A stretch of 64,000 nt of DNA from Bernardetia sp. (GCA_020630575.1 JAHDBD010000005.1:62001-126000), one strand, 5' to 3'; counted from the stretch's first letter, positions 55,131 through 64,000 are shown. Program-made: numbers and translations. The notes: a model not told the origin generated them from the letters alone.

Positions 55131-56726
55131 ATGAAAATATACAACTATCCATTCTTAACTGCACTAATCTTCTTAGTATTTACGCAGATTAGCTCTAGCA
55201 GTTCTGTTTTTGCTCAAAATTTTTCTTCTAATAATTCTGATAAGATAAAATACTGGGTGTTTTTTTCTGAAAAAGATACAACCAACTACAATTATACGGC
55301 TGCAATTTCTGCCAAAACTATTGAAAATAGAATATTACACAATCTTCCTGTAAGGCAATATAGTGATATTTCAGTTTCTGAAAAATTTATACAAAAAGTA
55401 GAAAGTTCAGCAACTGACAAATCAATCATAAAATCAAAATGGCTCAATGCAATTTCTATTTATCTAAATGAAGATGAAGTAAAAAGAGTTCAAAACCTTC
55501 CTTTTGTGACTCATCTGCAAGCATTGACTACAAAATGGAAACCTTTATCTTATACAACCAAACAAAAAAGAGAAATGGGAAAAGCTATGGAACAGCTAGA
55601 ACTTTCTGTTTTTCAAAAAGAAAATTTGACAGGAAAAGGAGTTGTAATTGGTGTTATTGATGCAGGTTTTTATGGAAGTGATAAAAGTAATTATTTGAAA
55701 CACCTAGACAATAGTCGTATTTTGGGAATGCGTGATTTTGTGAATCCAAAACAAAAAGACCTTTTTAGAGAGAAAGAAACTTCTGATGATGCACATGGAA
55801 AAACAGTTTTGGAAATGATAGGAGGATACAATGATGACAAAGATGATTTGAGACAAGTGGGAGCAGCTTCAGAAGCTCAATTTTATCTAGCAAGAACTGA
55901 CCATGGAGTAACTGAAACACGCTCAGAAGAAGATTTTTGGGTGGCTGCTATGGAATGGATGGATAGCTCAGGTGTAAAACTTATCAATACTTCGTTAGGT
56001 TATTCGGTTGGCTTTGATGATGATAAAGATAACTATGACATAGAACAAATGGATGGCAAAACGAGTGTTGTCAGTAAGGCTGTAAATAAGGCTTTCAATG
56101 AAAAAGGTATTTTGATTGTCGTCTCAGCAGGAAATGAAGGTTGGGATACTTGGAAAATCGTATCTACACCAGGTGACAGTCCGTTTGCACTTTCTATTGG
56201 AGCAACAAATGCAGCAGGTCTAAAAATGGGTTATAGTAGTATAGGAGCAGAATTTGTGGAGTTTTTGAAGCCAAATGTTGCTTGTTATTCGCTTACAGGA
56301 ACGTCTTTTTCTGCACCAAATATCACAGGATTTGCAGCTTGTTTATGGCAAAAAAATCCAAAGGCAACCAACAAAGAAATTTTTGAAACCATAGAAAAAT
56401 CAGCTTCTTTATATCCTTTTGGTAATAATTTTATAGGATATGGAATTCCAAAAGCATCAAATGCAATCAAAATTTTGGAGGGAAAAACAATAAAGCCAAC
56501 AATCAAAAAAATAGAAGAAAAAACAAATTCTTTTAAGTTTGATTTGAAAGCTGGACAACGTTATGTTGTTTTTCATAAGCAAGACAAGCGTATTGCAATA
56601 GAACAAGATTCTGAAAAAGCTGCTAGTAAAAAAGATATAAAAATCACTATCAAAAGACCTAAAGATACCAATTTTAGTACAATCTATATAGAAGATATAG
56701 GTGGTTTTGAAGTAGAATGGAAATAG
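55131..56726 (+). CDS. Secreted subtilisin-family (S8) serine protease
   Basis: 531 residues. A signal peptide (LTALIFLVFTQISSSSSVFAQ) and an N-terminal propeptide-like region (to about 150) precede the catalytic core: GVIDAGFYG with D177, DDAHGKTV with the catalytic His (about 223), VSAGNEGWD with the oxyanion Asn (about 335), and LTGTSFSAPNITG with the nucleophile Ser (about 390). The C-terminal ~80 residues (KFDLKAGQRYVVFHK to EVEWK) form a beta-rich domain that is not an obvious type IX sorting tail. Extracellular or surface protease. Single gene. Confidence 0.9.
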   Translation: MKIYNYPFLTALIFLVFTQISSSSSVFAQNFSSNNSDKIKYWVFFSEKDTTNYNYTAAISAKTIENRILHNLPVRQYSDISVSEKFIQKVESSATDKSIIKSKWLNAISIYLNEDEVKRVQNLPFVTHLQALTTKWKPLSYTTKQKREMGKAMEQLELSVFQKENLTGKGVVIGVIDAGFYGSDKSNYLKHLDNSRILGMRDFVNPKQKDLFREKETSDDAHGKTVLEMIGGYNDDKDDLRQVGAASEAQFYLARTDHGVTETRSEEDFWVAAMEWMDSSGVKLINTSLGYSVGFDDDKDNYDIEQMDGKTSVVSKAVNKAFNEKGILIVVSAGNEGWDTWKIVSTPGDSPFALSIGATNAAGLKMGYSSIGAEFVEFLKPNVACYSLTGTSFSAPNITGFAACLWQKNPKATNKEIFETIEKSASLYPFGNNFIGYGIPKASNAIKILEGKTIKPTIKKIEEKTNSFKFDLKAGQRYVVFHKQDKRIAIEQDSEKAASKKDIKITIKRPKDTNFSTIYIEDIGGFEVEWK

Positions 56727-56754
56727 AATAAAAATAAATTTTCTAATTCTACAT

Positions 56755-57699
56755 TTATTCCTCTAATCTCTTTATCATTAAAGCTGATTTTCTATAATAG
56801 TTACTTGTTTCTAGCTGCTGTTGGTTTTTCCAAAAAGCAGCTAGATTTTCGTATCGTTGTGAGAAAGGTAGGTTTAGATTTGAGATAACTTTCGCATCAC
56901 AAATTGGACAAAAATAAGAAGGATGTCCGTCTATTTCTGTCAGGTTATTTGCACCTTGCATTGCACAACGATAAAAAACACAATGTTGAAGTGAAAAAAT
57001 ATGACCAATTTCATGTACTGCTGTTTTACATGTTCGTTTTAAAGCCAAATTAAAAATATCAATATCATCTTTCATTGCTTCTACATCTCCAAAACGAGCC
57101 ATCGACCAAACTCCTACTCTGTTATATAGTCGTGCTTGCCCGAAAACAAAACTCCATTTTTTATTTGGATACAAATCATTTGTAGTAAAACTGACTAACA
57201 AAACACCATCCTCAGGCAAGTTTTTTTCTAAAGAGTCCAAAATAAAACCTGTTTTTACTTGAAAACCATTTCGACTATGAACTCTCCAATTTGTAGTATC
57301 TAAGTTTGTAGAATCAAGCTTTTTGTGTGCTAGTCTTTCAATTGGTAACTCATAAAAAATAGATAAAAAACGTTCTACCGAATCCATCAAACAAAGCTGT
57401 GTTTTATCAAAACTTCCATAGAGTTGGAGATATATTTTTTTTCTTTGTTCTGTTGCTCGTATAGGCGAAATATTTGTATTTTTATTCCAGTATTCTGTAA
57501 AAGTTTGCCCTCTTTCTTTATTTCTTTCTAGCCATTCTCCAGACTTTGGTTCTTCTATATAAAATTGATTTTTTTGTAAAACAAATTCCATAGAATCAGC
57601 TAAGTTATTCAATCCTTGACTTGGAAAAGGTTTTGGTTTTGGCGTACAAGCAACAAAAAGGCAAATTGAAATAAGAAGATACAAAATATTTTTTTTCAT
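56755..57699 (-). CDS. Archaemetzincin-family metalloprotease lipoprotein
   Basis: 314 residues from the ATG at 57699; a frame 20 codons longer would displace the lipoprotein signal (MKKNILYLLISICLFVAC). The zinc site is HEIGHIFSLQHC with a following YRCAM, and after 18 residues FCPIC, the H-x3-H-x5-H-C-x4-C-x-M...C-x2-C pattern diagnostic of archaemetzincins. Those are small metallopeptidases; one in Bacteroidota would be periplasmic or surface-anchored. Target unknown. It may be in a unit with the glucosaminidase gene before it, though a terminator lies between. Confidence 0.88.
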   Translation of the reverse strand: MKKNILYLLISICLFVACTPKPKPFPSQGLNNLADSMEFVLQKNQFYIEEPKSGEWLERNKERGQTFTEYWNKNTNISPIRATEQRKKIYLQLYGSFDKTQLCLMDSVERFLSIFYELPIERLAHKKLDSTNLDTTNWRVHSRNGFQVKTGFILDSLEKNLPEDGVLLVSFTTNDLYPNKKWSFVFGQARLYNRVGVWSMARFGDVEAMKDDIDIFNLALKRTCKTAVHEIGHIFSLQHCVFYRCAMQGANNLTEIDGHPSYFCPICDAKVISNLNLPFSQRYENLAAFWKNQQQLETSNYYRKSALMIKRLEE

Positions 57700-57780
57700 A
57701 GGAATAATAAACGCTTGATAAAATAATACTTGAGGTAACATAGTTATTTCATTTTTCATTTTCCAAAGCTATAAAAACAA

Positions 57781-57810
57781 AAAGAGCGATACAAACTGCA
57801 TCGCTTTTTT
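57781..57810 (-). terminator. Terminator after the glucosaminidase gene
   Basis: AGCGAT and ATCGCT arms around a nine-base loop with an A-rich left flank (T tract on the minus strand), 55 bases after the stop at 57865. Confidence 0.6.
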
Positions 57811-57864
57811 TCAGCTATCTTCCAAAACCCGATCACTCGGTTGTCTTTAACATCTCAAATTACT

Positions 57865-59073
57865 TTAATGGTCTAAAAGGTGTAATTGATACCTTTTTAT
57901 AATCTTCTTCAAAAGTTCTCCATAGAGTGGGGAAGTGGCATAACCTACTCCTCCAGTTCGTTCTGAACCAATTTTGTCTGCCCAGTCTTCATAATTTTTA
58001 CCTTTTGTAAAGAGTGGTGCATATCTTTTATGAGTAGATAAAAATTCAGAATGTCCTCTGAATGATTGCCAAGCACTACCATATTGTGTAAAATAATCTT
58101 GCACTTTACATTCATACAAAACATTTCCTTTTTTGATAAATGGCTTTTGAGTAAGTATAATATCCTGATTCATGGATGCCTCTTCGGCTGTAAAATATTC
58201 TGTAGTAATCGTTTTTTCGCCTGTTCTATTTTTATCTTTTATTCCAAAATAATTATTATGAATTACTCTTGAACCATACGCTGTTTCTAAAGCAGATTGA
58301 GCTAATTTTATCGAAACAGGAACATTGTATTTTACTTGTTCCATAAGTGCCGTTTCTATTTTGCGAAGATGAATTGTATCTGCAAAATAAGTCAAAACAT
58401 GAGCAGGCGCACCTAAGTTTTTCAAAACCATTTCCATAAACATTCTACTAATATCTCTATTCATTACTAAAAGAATGCTATCATTGAGCTGGTCAAGACG
58501 AGAAACTTTATTTTCAATAAGTGCCTTTGTAATGCGAATTTGCTTTTGTATCATAAATTCTTCCATCATATTTTCACTCTTGGCAAGGCTTGCTAAATTA
58601 TCATAATCAGCTACCGAATGAACAAAGATAGGAAGACCATTTTTTGTGTCTTCTTTTAACGAGTTTTCATCCTTTAAATTAGAGGAAGTAAGTTTTACAA
58701 GCTCCATAGTAGCAGATTCTTCATTTTGATTTGAGGAAGGAAAAATACTGGCAGAAGCAGAAGTCATTATACTTTTTTCATCCATTTCCCATAATTCAAA
58801 GGGTGTTTCTTGTCCTATCTGTACCCACAAATTTTTGATATATGTGTTTTGAGTTTCTCCCCAGCTTCCATAAAGAGCAACCATTCCCAAAAATAAAGCA
58901 GCTACAACAAGCATATACTTTTCTATAACAAAAGAAATAGTATACTCAAAATATCTCTTCCCTACCATAAGTTTGATAGGAATTTCTATATGTCTATGGT
59001 TTATTATCTTCTCCAAGCTAATGGAAATAGGTAAGAATTTATTGGTTAATTTATTTTTCATTGTATTTTTCAT
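57865..59073 (-). CDS. Membrane-anchored glucosaminidase (GH73-type)
   Basis: 402 residues. A membrane span (MLVVAALFLGMVALYG) near residue 62 leaves a cytoplasmic basic N-terminus. A linker and helical region (to about 240) precede the lytic domain: SIKLAQSALETAYGSRVIHNNYFGIK (catalytic Glu in ALETAYG), FRGHSEFLSTHKRYAPLF and WADKIGSERTGGVGYATSPLYGELL. This is a FlgJ/Bax-type beta-N-acetylglucosaminidase acting on peptidoglycan from the periplasmic face. A good promoter lies 180 bases upstream. Confidence 0.9.
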   Translation of the reverse strand: MKNTMKNKLTNKFLPISISLEKIINHRHIEIPIKLMVGKRYFEYTISFVIEKYMLVVAALFLGMVALYGSWGETQNTYIKNLWVQIGQETPFELWEMDEKSIMTSASASIFPSSNQNEESATMELVKLTSSNLKDENSLKEDTKNGLPIFVHSVADYDNLASLAKSENMMEEFMIQKQIRITKALIENKVSRLDQLNDSILLVMNRDISRMFMEMVLKNLGAPAHVLTYFADTIHLRKIETALMEQVKYNVPVSIKLAQSALETAYGSRVIHNNYFGIKDKNRTGEKTITTEYFTAEEASMNQDIILTQKPFIKKGNVLYECKVQDYFTQYGSAWQSFRGHSEFLSTHKRYAPLFTKGKNYEDWADKIGSERTGGVGYATSPLYGELLKKIIKRYQLHLLDH

Positions 59074-59252
59074 CTATTGGCTATAAAGTAGTAAAGATTT
59101 GTCTATATAATTTCTGTTTGATTGCACGTAATTAAATCTTAATGAATGCTATTTGTGCTAATTTTATTTGTAATTAAATTGTGTATTCAAAATTACTTTC
59201 AATAAAATCTACTTTTATTAGCTAATGGATTTAATTGTGCTATTATTTTTAG

Positions 59253-59283
59253 CAAAGTTAAGTAACGCAGCGAACATTTCCAA
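59253..59283 (-). promoter_or_regulatory. Probable promoter of the glucosaminidase gene
   Basis: Minus strand TTG (59281-59283) followed by 20 bases and TAACTTTG (59253-59260), the standard Bacteroidota -33/-7 pattern. The leader would be about 175 bases and shows no clear structure. Confidence 0.55.
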
Positions 59284-59396
59284 TAGTTAGGGGAAAAATA
59301 AACTAAAAATTTGAGCAATTCTGTTAAAGCCTTAGAAACCAATAGCATAGGTATAAATGAGGAAGTATTTTATTATTTCAAAAAAAATGAACATAA

Positions 59397-59430
59397 AAAT
59401 ACCTGTAATTCTGAAGAACTACAGGTATTT
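59397..59430 (-). terminator. Terminator after the TPR gene
   Basis: AAATACCTGTA and TACAGGTATTT form an 11-pair stem, extended by a weak inner pair, 29 bases after the stop at 59459 on the minus strand. T tracts flank both sides. The rest of 59074-59396 is AT-rich without genes apart from the promoter at 59253-59283. Confidence 0.8.
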
Positions 59431-59458
59431 ATTTTTTTGAAATTTTTATGTAAAATGC

Positions 59459-60562
59459 TTAGTTTCTAGCTAACCATTTTTTAAGTTCCATGACCTTTTC
59501 AGGATTCTCTTCTATCCATTTAGCAGCCTTTTCATTTGAAATCTGACTAATCCAATAACAAAAAGTATCTATATGTTCGCTTTCTCCAAGCTGATTTAAG
59601 AAAGGAGCATAAAGTGTCCACCAAATATTCTCTTTTTTATCTTTTGCATCTAAAAAGCTAAAGAAGGTTTGTGTGTTATCTCTAAAAATTTCTTCTTCTG
59701 TTTTAGGTGTATCTTTCATAATCACTACTTTTTCAGTAGTTGTGGTATCTTCGTTTTCCATTTCTTCTTTTACTATTTTTTCTATCTCCTCTTTACTGGG
59801 TTTCATAAAATTTGAAGCCTGTGCTAGTGACATAACCATTTCAATAGCTGCAAATTCGTCATCTTTTCCACCAATACTGATTGTGATTTCATTGTTGTCT
59901 CCTTTTTTTATGTTAGCCAAAAGTTGTTTTTGCAAAACCTCAAATGCTTTTTCTGACCTTGCTGAACTAGGTTCTAAAAGTAAAAAATAATTAAGAGCCA
60001 TCATACTAGGTATTTTTCTACCTTTATCGTATTCTATAAAACCAAGCATCAAATGACTACTTGAATGTTCTGGATTTGCTCCAATAGCCTGAATTAGATT
60101 GTCTTCTGCCTTGTCTAACTTTCCAACTTTATAGTAATTTAGAGCTAGATTGTAATGCAATAAATAATTTTTAGGATTTTCTTTGATTACTTTCTCAAAA
60201 AATGAAATGGATTTATCTGTTTTTCCCATCATATCTAATGATGAACCTTTTATTATATAAGCAGGAACGGTACTTTTAGATTTTGATTTAATGACTTTAT
60301 CACTATATTTGACACACATTTTATAATCCTCTTTATGAAAATAAGTCAATGCCATTTCATAATAAATAACTGAAGAATTAGGCATCAATTTGAGTGCTTC
60401 TTCATACTTTTCTAATGCTTTTTCGTATTTTCCTGCATCATGAAAAGCAACTCCCTCTTGTAGAAGTTGGTTTGCATCTTGAGCAAAAGAACTAGAAAAA
60501 TTAGCACAAAATAAAATTAGAAAGACTATAAAAAAAAGTGGTTTTTTTGATAATAATTTCAT
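59459..60562 (-). CDS. Secreted TPR-repeat protein
   Basis: 367 residues. A signal peptide (FFIVFLILFCANFSSSFAQ) is followed by at least four TPR units (AGKYEKALEKYEEALKLMPNS, NYLLHYNLALNYYKVGKLDKA and others) from about residue 30 to 190. A linker rich in E/K/T (TTTTEKVVIMKDTPKTEEE) leads to a C-terminal ~90 residues ending ENPEKVMELKKWLARN that is conserved-looking but unassigned. A periplasmic scaffold is likely. Function unknown. Single gene. Confidence 0.85.
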   Translation of the reverse strand: MKLLSKKPLFFIVFLILFCANFSSSFAQDANQLLQEGVAFHDAGKYEKALEKYEEALKLMPNSSVIYYEMALTYFHKEDYKMCVKYSDKVIKSKSKSTVPAYIIKGSSLDMMGKTDKSISFFEKVIKENPKNYLLHYNLALNYYKVGKLDKAEDNLIQAIGANPEHSSSHLMLGFIEYDKGRKIPSMMALNYFLLLEPSSARSEKAFEVLQKQLLANIKKGDNNEITISIGGKDDEFAAIEMVMSLAQASNFMKPSKEEIEKIVKEEMENEDTTTTEKVVIMKDTPKTEEEIFRDNTQTFFSFLDAKDKKENIWWTLYAPFLNQLGESEHIDTFCYWISQISNEKAAKWIEENPEKVMELKKWLARN

Positions 60563-60675
60563 AGCAAAGTAAAATTTAAGATTAAAAGTAAGTAAAAAAT
60601 ATTTTGAATTGTAAATAGTTAAAACTATAATATTCTATTTTTATTGTAGGTTTTTGGTAATTTAAAAAAAATAAA

Positions 60676-61161
60676 ATGAAGTATTACAATTTAGTTGCAG
60701 AGTGCAAAGATTATGAATCGGCTCACGAATTTTGTGCTTATTTTAGAGAAAATATTCCTGTTTTGTCTAATGGAACACGAATAGCAAGCGAAGCAAATGC
60801 AATGCGTAGAGGAGATGGATATTGGATAGCTTGTGTTTCTTTTGAAGGGCTTTTTTCCTTTGATAGTGAAGAAGAATTAGAATATGCTCAAAAAAATGCT
60901 GTTTCTACTACTGTAAACTCTAATTTTTTGGAAGAAGCTGTTTCAGAAATTTTTTCTTTGCTTTCAGTTGCCCCTTCTTATATGGCTGCTGCTTTTGGAG
61001 TGGATGCTATTGATGCTTTTTCTCAAATGGCAATTGAAGAAATTATTTTGCAAAATGCTTCTTTTGGGTATCTTTTTTTGAATGATACAGCGTGGGAACG
61101 TTTGGGCGAACCAAAAGGGTTTGAAGTTTTTTCAGAAGGGTATTATTGGAATCCCAATTAG
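60676..61161 (+). CDS. Hypothetical protein
   Basis: 161 residues, acidic, without signal peptide. The centre is hydrophobic (ILSLLSVAPSYMAAAFGVDAI region). It begins YYNLVAECKDYESAHEFCAYF and ends GFEVFSEGYYWNPN. I do not recognise the family. Composition and codon use match its neighbours, so it is likely real. Confidence 0.65.
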   Translation: MKYYNLVAECKDYESAHEFCAYFRENIPVLSNGTRIASEANAMRRGDGYWIACVSFEGLFSFDSEEELEYAQKNAVSTTVNSNFLEEAVSEIFSLLSVAPSYMAAAFGVDAIDAFSQMAIEEIILQNASFGYLFLNDTAWERLGEPKGFEVFSEGYYWNPN

Positions 61162-61397
61162 ATTTATATACAACTAAACAATTGATTCTAAGGAAAGTAA
61201 CATTATTATACGTTTAGAGCATTTTTATTTATTAGAAAGAATAGCTATTTTTAGGTAATCAAAACAAATTTAGAAGTCAGAATTTAAAATTCAGAAGTAG
61301 TAAAATTCTTTTTTCATAAATCAAACTTCTTGTTTCAAGCATTTTAAGAATTGTATTTCCATTTCTTACCTCAACAATCTAAATTCTTACTTTATTT

Positions 61398-63218
61398 ATG
61401 CCTGATAATCCTAATTTAATTGAAATAAATAATCTATCTGTTATCTTCAAGGGAGAAAATGGACACCATAAGGCTGTACAAAACGTAAATCTCAAGCTCA
61501 AAAAAGGAGAAACAGTAGGTATTGTAGGAGAATCAGGTTCTGGAAAAACAGTTACTTCTCTTTCCATGATGCGTCTTTTACCTGATGCTCCATATTGTCA
61601 GACAGAGGGTGAAATTTTATTTAATTCAAGAGAATATGGAGAAGTAGATTTACTCAAAATACCGTTTGATAGACTTCGACAACTTAGAGGAAATGAGATT
61701 TCTATGATTTTTCAAGAACCCATGACTTCTCTAAATCCTGTTTTTACTTGTGGAAATCAAGTAGTAGAATCTATAATTAGGCACGAAGAAATTACTATAA
61801 AAGCTGCAAAACAGCGAGTTATTCAACTTTTCGAAAAGGTTCATCTAAGTAATCCAGAACGTATTTACAACGCTTATCCCCACGAAATTTCTGGAGGACA
61901 AAAACAGCGTGTCATGATAGCGATGGCACTAGCCTGTAATCCGTTATTACTTATTGCAGACGAACCCACAACAGCACTTGATGTAACTGTGCAGGCTGCT
62001 ATTTTGGAGATTTTGAAAGATCTCAGAGAAACTGAGGATATGTCTGTGGTCTTTATTACACATGATTTGGGTGTTGTGGCAGAGTTTGCCGACCGAATTA
62101 TTGTTATGTATCAAGGCAAAATAGTGGAAGAAGGTGCTGTATGGGATATTTTTTCAAATCCTCAACATCCTTATACAAAAGGTCTTTTGGCATGTCGTCC
62201 TCGTTTAGATTTAAAATTACGTGTTTTGCCTGTCGTTTCAGATTTTATGGCTACTGATGAGCATGGAAATATTTCAGAAATTACAGAAGCAAAATTTCAA
62301 TCTGTTGGTCAGGCTTTAATGTTAAACTTTCAAAGTGAAGCCGAACTACGAAAACACCATGAAAAATTAGTGCAACAAACTCCTTTATTACAAATTAAAA
62401 ATCTTACCAAAGAATTTGTAAAAACAAAAGGATTTTTTTCAAATAAGAAAGAAATAGTAAGAGCTGTAAATGATGTTTCTTTCGATGTTTATCCAGGAGA
62501 AATTTTAGGTTTAGTAGGAGAATCAGGGTGTGGAAAATCTACATTAGGAAGAAGTCTTTTAAGATTGGTAGAACCTACTTCTGGAGAAGTAATTTTTGAA
62601 GGCAAAAACATATTAGATTTGAATCAGAAAGAAATGCGTGCTATCCGAAAAGATATGCAAATTGTATTTCAAGACCCTTATGGTTCATTAAACCCTAGAA
62701 TGACTATTGGAGAAATTATCATGGAACCCATGAGAATTCACTCTATTATGAGCAATGATAAGGAAAGAAGAGCGTATGTAATCGAACTTTTAGAGACTGT
62801 AAATCTGAATGCGTATCATTTTAATCGTTATCCTCATGAGTTTTCGGGTGGACAGCGTCAGCGTATTTGTATTGCTCGTGCGCTTGCCTTACAACCTAAA
62901 TTTATCATTTGTGATGAGTCAGTTTCTGCGCTAGATGTTTCGGTACAAGCACAGGTTTTGAATCTTTTAAATGAATTGAAAGAAAAGTTCAACCTTACTT
63001 ATATTTTTATTTCTCATGATTTGGCTGTTGTTAAGTTTATTGCCGACCGTATTTTAGTTATGAAAGATGGACAAATTGTAGAAACAGGTTTTTCAGAAGA
63101 TATTTATGACAAACCAAAACGAACGTATACAAGAGAATTAATAAAAGCAATTCCTAGAGGAGATTTGGATACCATCAGAAGAATTATGCTCAAAAGAAAA
63201 CTGCAAAAGTCTAGTTAA
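61398..63218 (+). CDS. Fused oligopeptide/dipeptide ABC transporter ATP-binding protein (OppD-OppF type)
   Basis: 606 residues with two ABC domains. Domain 1 (about 8-300): Walker A GESGSGKTVTS, signature SGGQKQRVMIAMALAC, Walker B LLIADEPTTALD. Domain 2 (about 335-590): Walker A GESGCGKSTLGRS, signature SGGQRQRICIARALAL, Walker B FIICDESVSALD. The Opp/Dpp-type C-terminal extension after each (NPQHPYTKGLLACRP, KPKRTYTRELIKAIP) matches peptide importers, which usually have these as separate OppD and OppF. No permease or binding protein gene is adjacent. Cytoplasmic side of the inner membrane. Confidence 0.93.
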   Translation: MPDNPNLIEINNLSVIFKGENGHHKAVQNVNLKLKKGETVGIVGESGSGKTVTSLSMMRLLPDAPYCQTEGEILFNSREYGEVDLLKIPFDRLRQLRGNEISMIFQEPMTSLNPVFTCGNQVVESIIRHEEITIKAAKQRVIQLFEKVHLSNPERIYNAYPHEISGGQKQRVMIAMALACNPLLLIADEPTTALDVTVQAAILEILKDLRETEDMSVVFITHDLGVVAEFADRIIVMYQGKIVEEGAVWDIFSNPQHPYTKGLLACRPRLDLKLRVLPVVSDFMATDEHGNISEITEAKFQSVGQALMLNFQSEAELRKHHEKLVQQTPLLQIKNLTKEFVKTKGFFSNKKEIVRAVNDVSFDVYPGEILGLVGESGCGKSTLGRSLLRLVEPTSGEVIFEGKNILDLNQKEMRAIRKDMQIVFQDPYGSLNPRMTIGEIIMEPMRIHSIMSNDKERRAYVIELLETVNLNAYHFNRYPHEFSGGQRQRICIARALALQPKFIICDESVSALDVSVQAQVLNLLNELKEKFNLTYIFISHDLAVVKFIADRILVMKDGQIVETGFSEDIYDKPKRTYTRELIKAIPRGDLDTIRRIMLKRKLQKSS

Positions 63219-63281
63219 AATAACTTATACTATTCCAATATTGATTATAGAGAAATTAGAGATATTTTGATAGATATAGTG

Positions 63282-63312
63282 TTGAAAATAACTAAAAAAA
63301 AATGTATATTTG
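63282..63312 (+). promoter_or_regulatory. Probable promoter of tssD
   Basis: TTG at 63282-63284, 20 bases, TATATTTG at 63305-63312: the standard Bacteroidota -33/-7 pattern, 41 bases before the ATG. Confidence 0.55.
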
Positions 63313-63353
63313 GATAAAAACACAAGTAAACCTTTTTCTTACACTATTATTAA

Positions 63354-64000
63354 ATGAGTCTAGTTGCAAAAATGTATGTAGAAGATAAGGAAATTAATAT
63401 CCTTGATTTCAAATTTCGTTTTACTCGTTCTACTGACGAACACGGAAAGCCGATGGGGAAACCTAGAGGAACTATTTTTGAAATTATCTTCGAAACAACT
63501 GCTGATCAAAGTTTTATGTCGTGGTCTATTGCCACTGATATAACCAAACACGTCAAAATTGTAGTTTCTCCAGTTACAGCAATGAGTAAAAGTAGAATAA
63601 TAGAACTCTACGATGTTCATTGTGTGTATTTCAAAAACAATTTTAATGCTCAAGATGGAGAACCGATGACAACACTTGTTCATCTTACACCTGCTATTAT
63701 GATAGATGATGGCTATAAATTGCTAGACCATTACTGGAAAAAAACAGATTTGAGTGCTAATGCTCCTGTAACAGTTTTAAATAATGAAGAGGATGAAAAA
63801 TCTACAATTATAGATTATTATGTAATAGGAGAAGAAGGTAAACGAGTTACAGATTTTAAAATAGGCGATAAAATTACTTTGGTAATCGAATCAGAAGGAA
63901 TGGAAGGTAAAACAATCGATATTGATTTAGCTGATAAAAGTCATGATTTTGAATATCAAGGAAATCGTTTGCTTAATGACCGATTAGCAAAGTATCAAAT
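63354..64000 (+). CDS. tssD: TssD-type T6SS tube protein with C-terminal extension (partial)
   Basis: The frame from the ATG at 63354 is open to the window end (215 codons, no stop). Residues 1-130 match Bacteroidota TssD (Hcp-like): ILDFKFRFTRSTDEHGKP near the start, PRGTIFEIIFETTADQSFMSW, then YDVHCVYFKNNFN and MTTLVHLTPAIMID. TssD usually ends near there. Here it continues with a linker (ANAPVTVLNNEEDEKS) and a beta-rich segment (IDYYVIGEEGKRVTDFKIGD, then GKTIDIDLADKSHDFEYQG), so it is an extended (evolved) form that may carry a cargo or effector domain past the edge. Hcp proteins form the T6SS inner tube. Other T6SS genes are not seen in the window. Confidence 0.78.
   Translation, partial: MSLVAKMYVEDKEINILDFKFRFTRSTDEHGKPMGKPRGTIFEIIFETTADQSFMSWSIATDITKHVKIVVSPVTAMSKSRIIELYDVHCVYFKNNFNAQDGEPMTTLVHLTPAIMIDDGYKLLDHYWKKTDLSANAPVTVLNNEEDEKSTIIDYYVIGEEGKRVTDFKIGDKITLVIESEGMEGKTIDIDLADKSHDFEYQGNRLLNDRLAKYQ

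Noticed and set aside
57700..57759. Longer N-terminus for the archaemetzincin
   Set aside because: It would place 20 residues before a typical lipoprotein signal.
1..64000. tRNA or rRNA genes
   Set aside because: No cloverleaf with a TTC/GWTCRA T-loop or rRNA sequence was found by reading the intergenic regions.

Overview
The window is AT-rich DNA (by eye about one-third G+C), densely packed with genes on both strands, from a member of the Bacteroidota. It is most likely a Cytophagales-type marine or gliding bacterium, perhaps near Bernardetia/Flexibacter; the genus is inference. The phylum call rests on a PorT-type type IX secretion protein beside the menaquinone methyltransferase, a TssD-type (Bacteroidota T6SS) tube protein at the right edge, a two-component-propeller/SpoIIE regulator, DUF4173 and TIGR02757 proteins, an ECF sigma factor coupled to a membrane/beta-barrel partner, TAnnTTTG-type -7 boxes, and few visible Shine-Dalgarno sequences.

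Layout. 1-3.3 kb (minus strand): the 5' part of a CxxC (RING-like) membrane protein gene, a HEAT-like protein, L-2-hydroxyglutarate oxidase and a small hypothetical. 3.5-8.5 kb (plus): a DCC thiol protein, MurD, two tandem paralogous membrane proteins and a TIGR02757 protein. 8.5-10.1 kb (minus): porT and ubiE/menG. 10.3-18.1 kb (plus): a giant propeller/GAF/SpoIIE regulator and a GMC oxidoreductase-hydrolase fusion. 18.3-23.7 kb (minus): aminopeptidase, hydrolase, a frameshifted STAS-like gene, panB, thiL and an acetyltransferase. 24-25 kb: REP-associated transposase RAYT1 between two copies of its own element. 25-29 kb (minus): thrS, a frameshifted small gene and a DUF4173 membrane protein. 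29-38 kb: amidase, CYTH protein, ECF sigma/anti-sigma pair, plsC, 3-hydroxybutyrate dehydrogenase and hypotheticals. 38-43.7 kb: a glycosyltransferase, a 1.1-kb empty stretch and gcvP. 43.7-46.7 kb: an accessory island with a second RAYT (RAYT2), a cluster of its hairpins, two gene remnants and an HDAC-family gene, bounded by a 53-bp direct repeat. 46.8-63.2 kb: housekeeping and envelope genes (CDF transporter, heptose kinase, sensor kinase, lepA, subtilase, archaemetzincin, glucosaminidase, TPR protein, OppDF-type ATPase). 63.35 kb to the edge: tssD.

The most unusual signal is two different RAYT/REP systems in one window. RAYT1 lies between copies of a ~120-bp element that begins with GTAG and ends with CTAC (REPIN-like); a third copy lies at 46.7 kb. 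RAYT2 sits in a nest of hairpins with the core CCGTTGTYGGTGT...ACACCRACAAC. The same core is scattered over the window, and at three unrelated genes (lhgO, porT, 3-hydroxybutyrate dehydrogenase) it lies 11-18 bases before the ATG in the same orientation, so it may have become a leader element. Both RAYT reading frames end inside their own repeat. No tRNA, rRNA or CRISPR array was seen.
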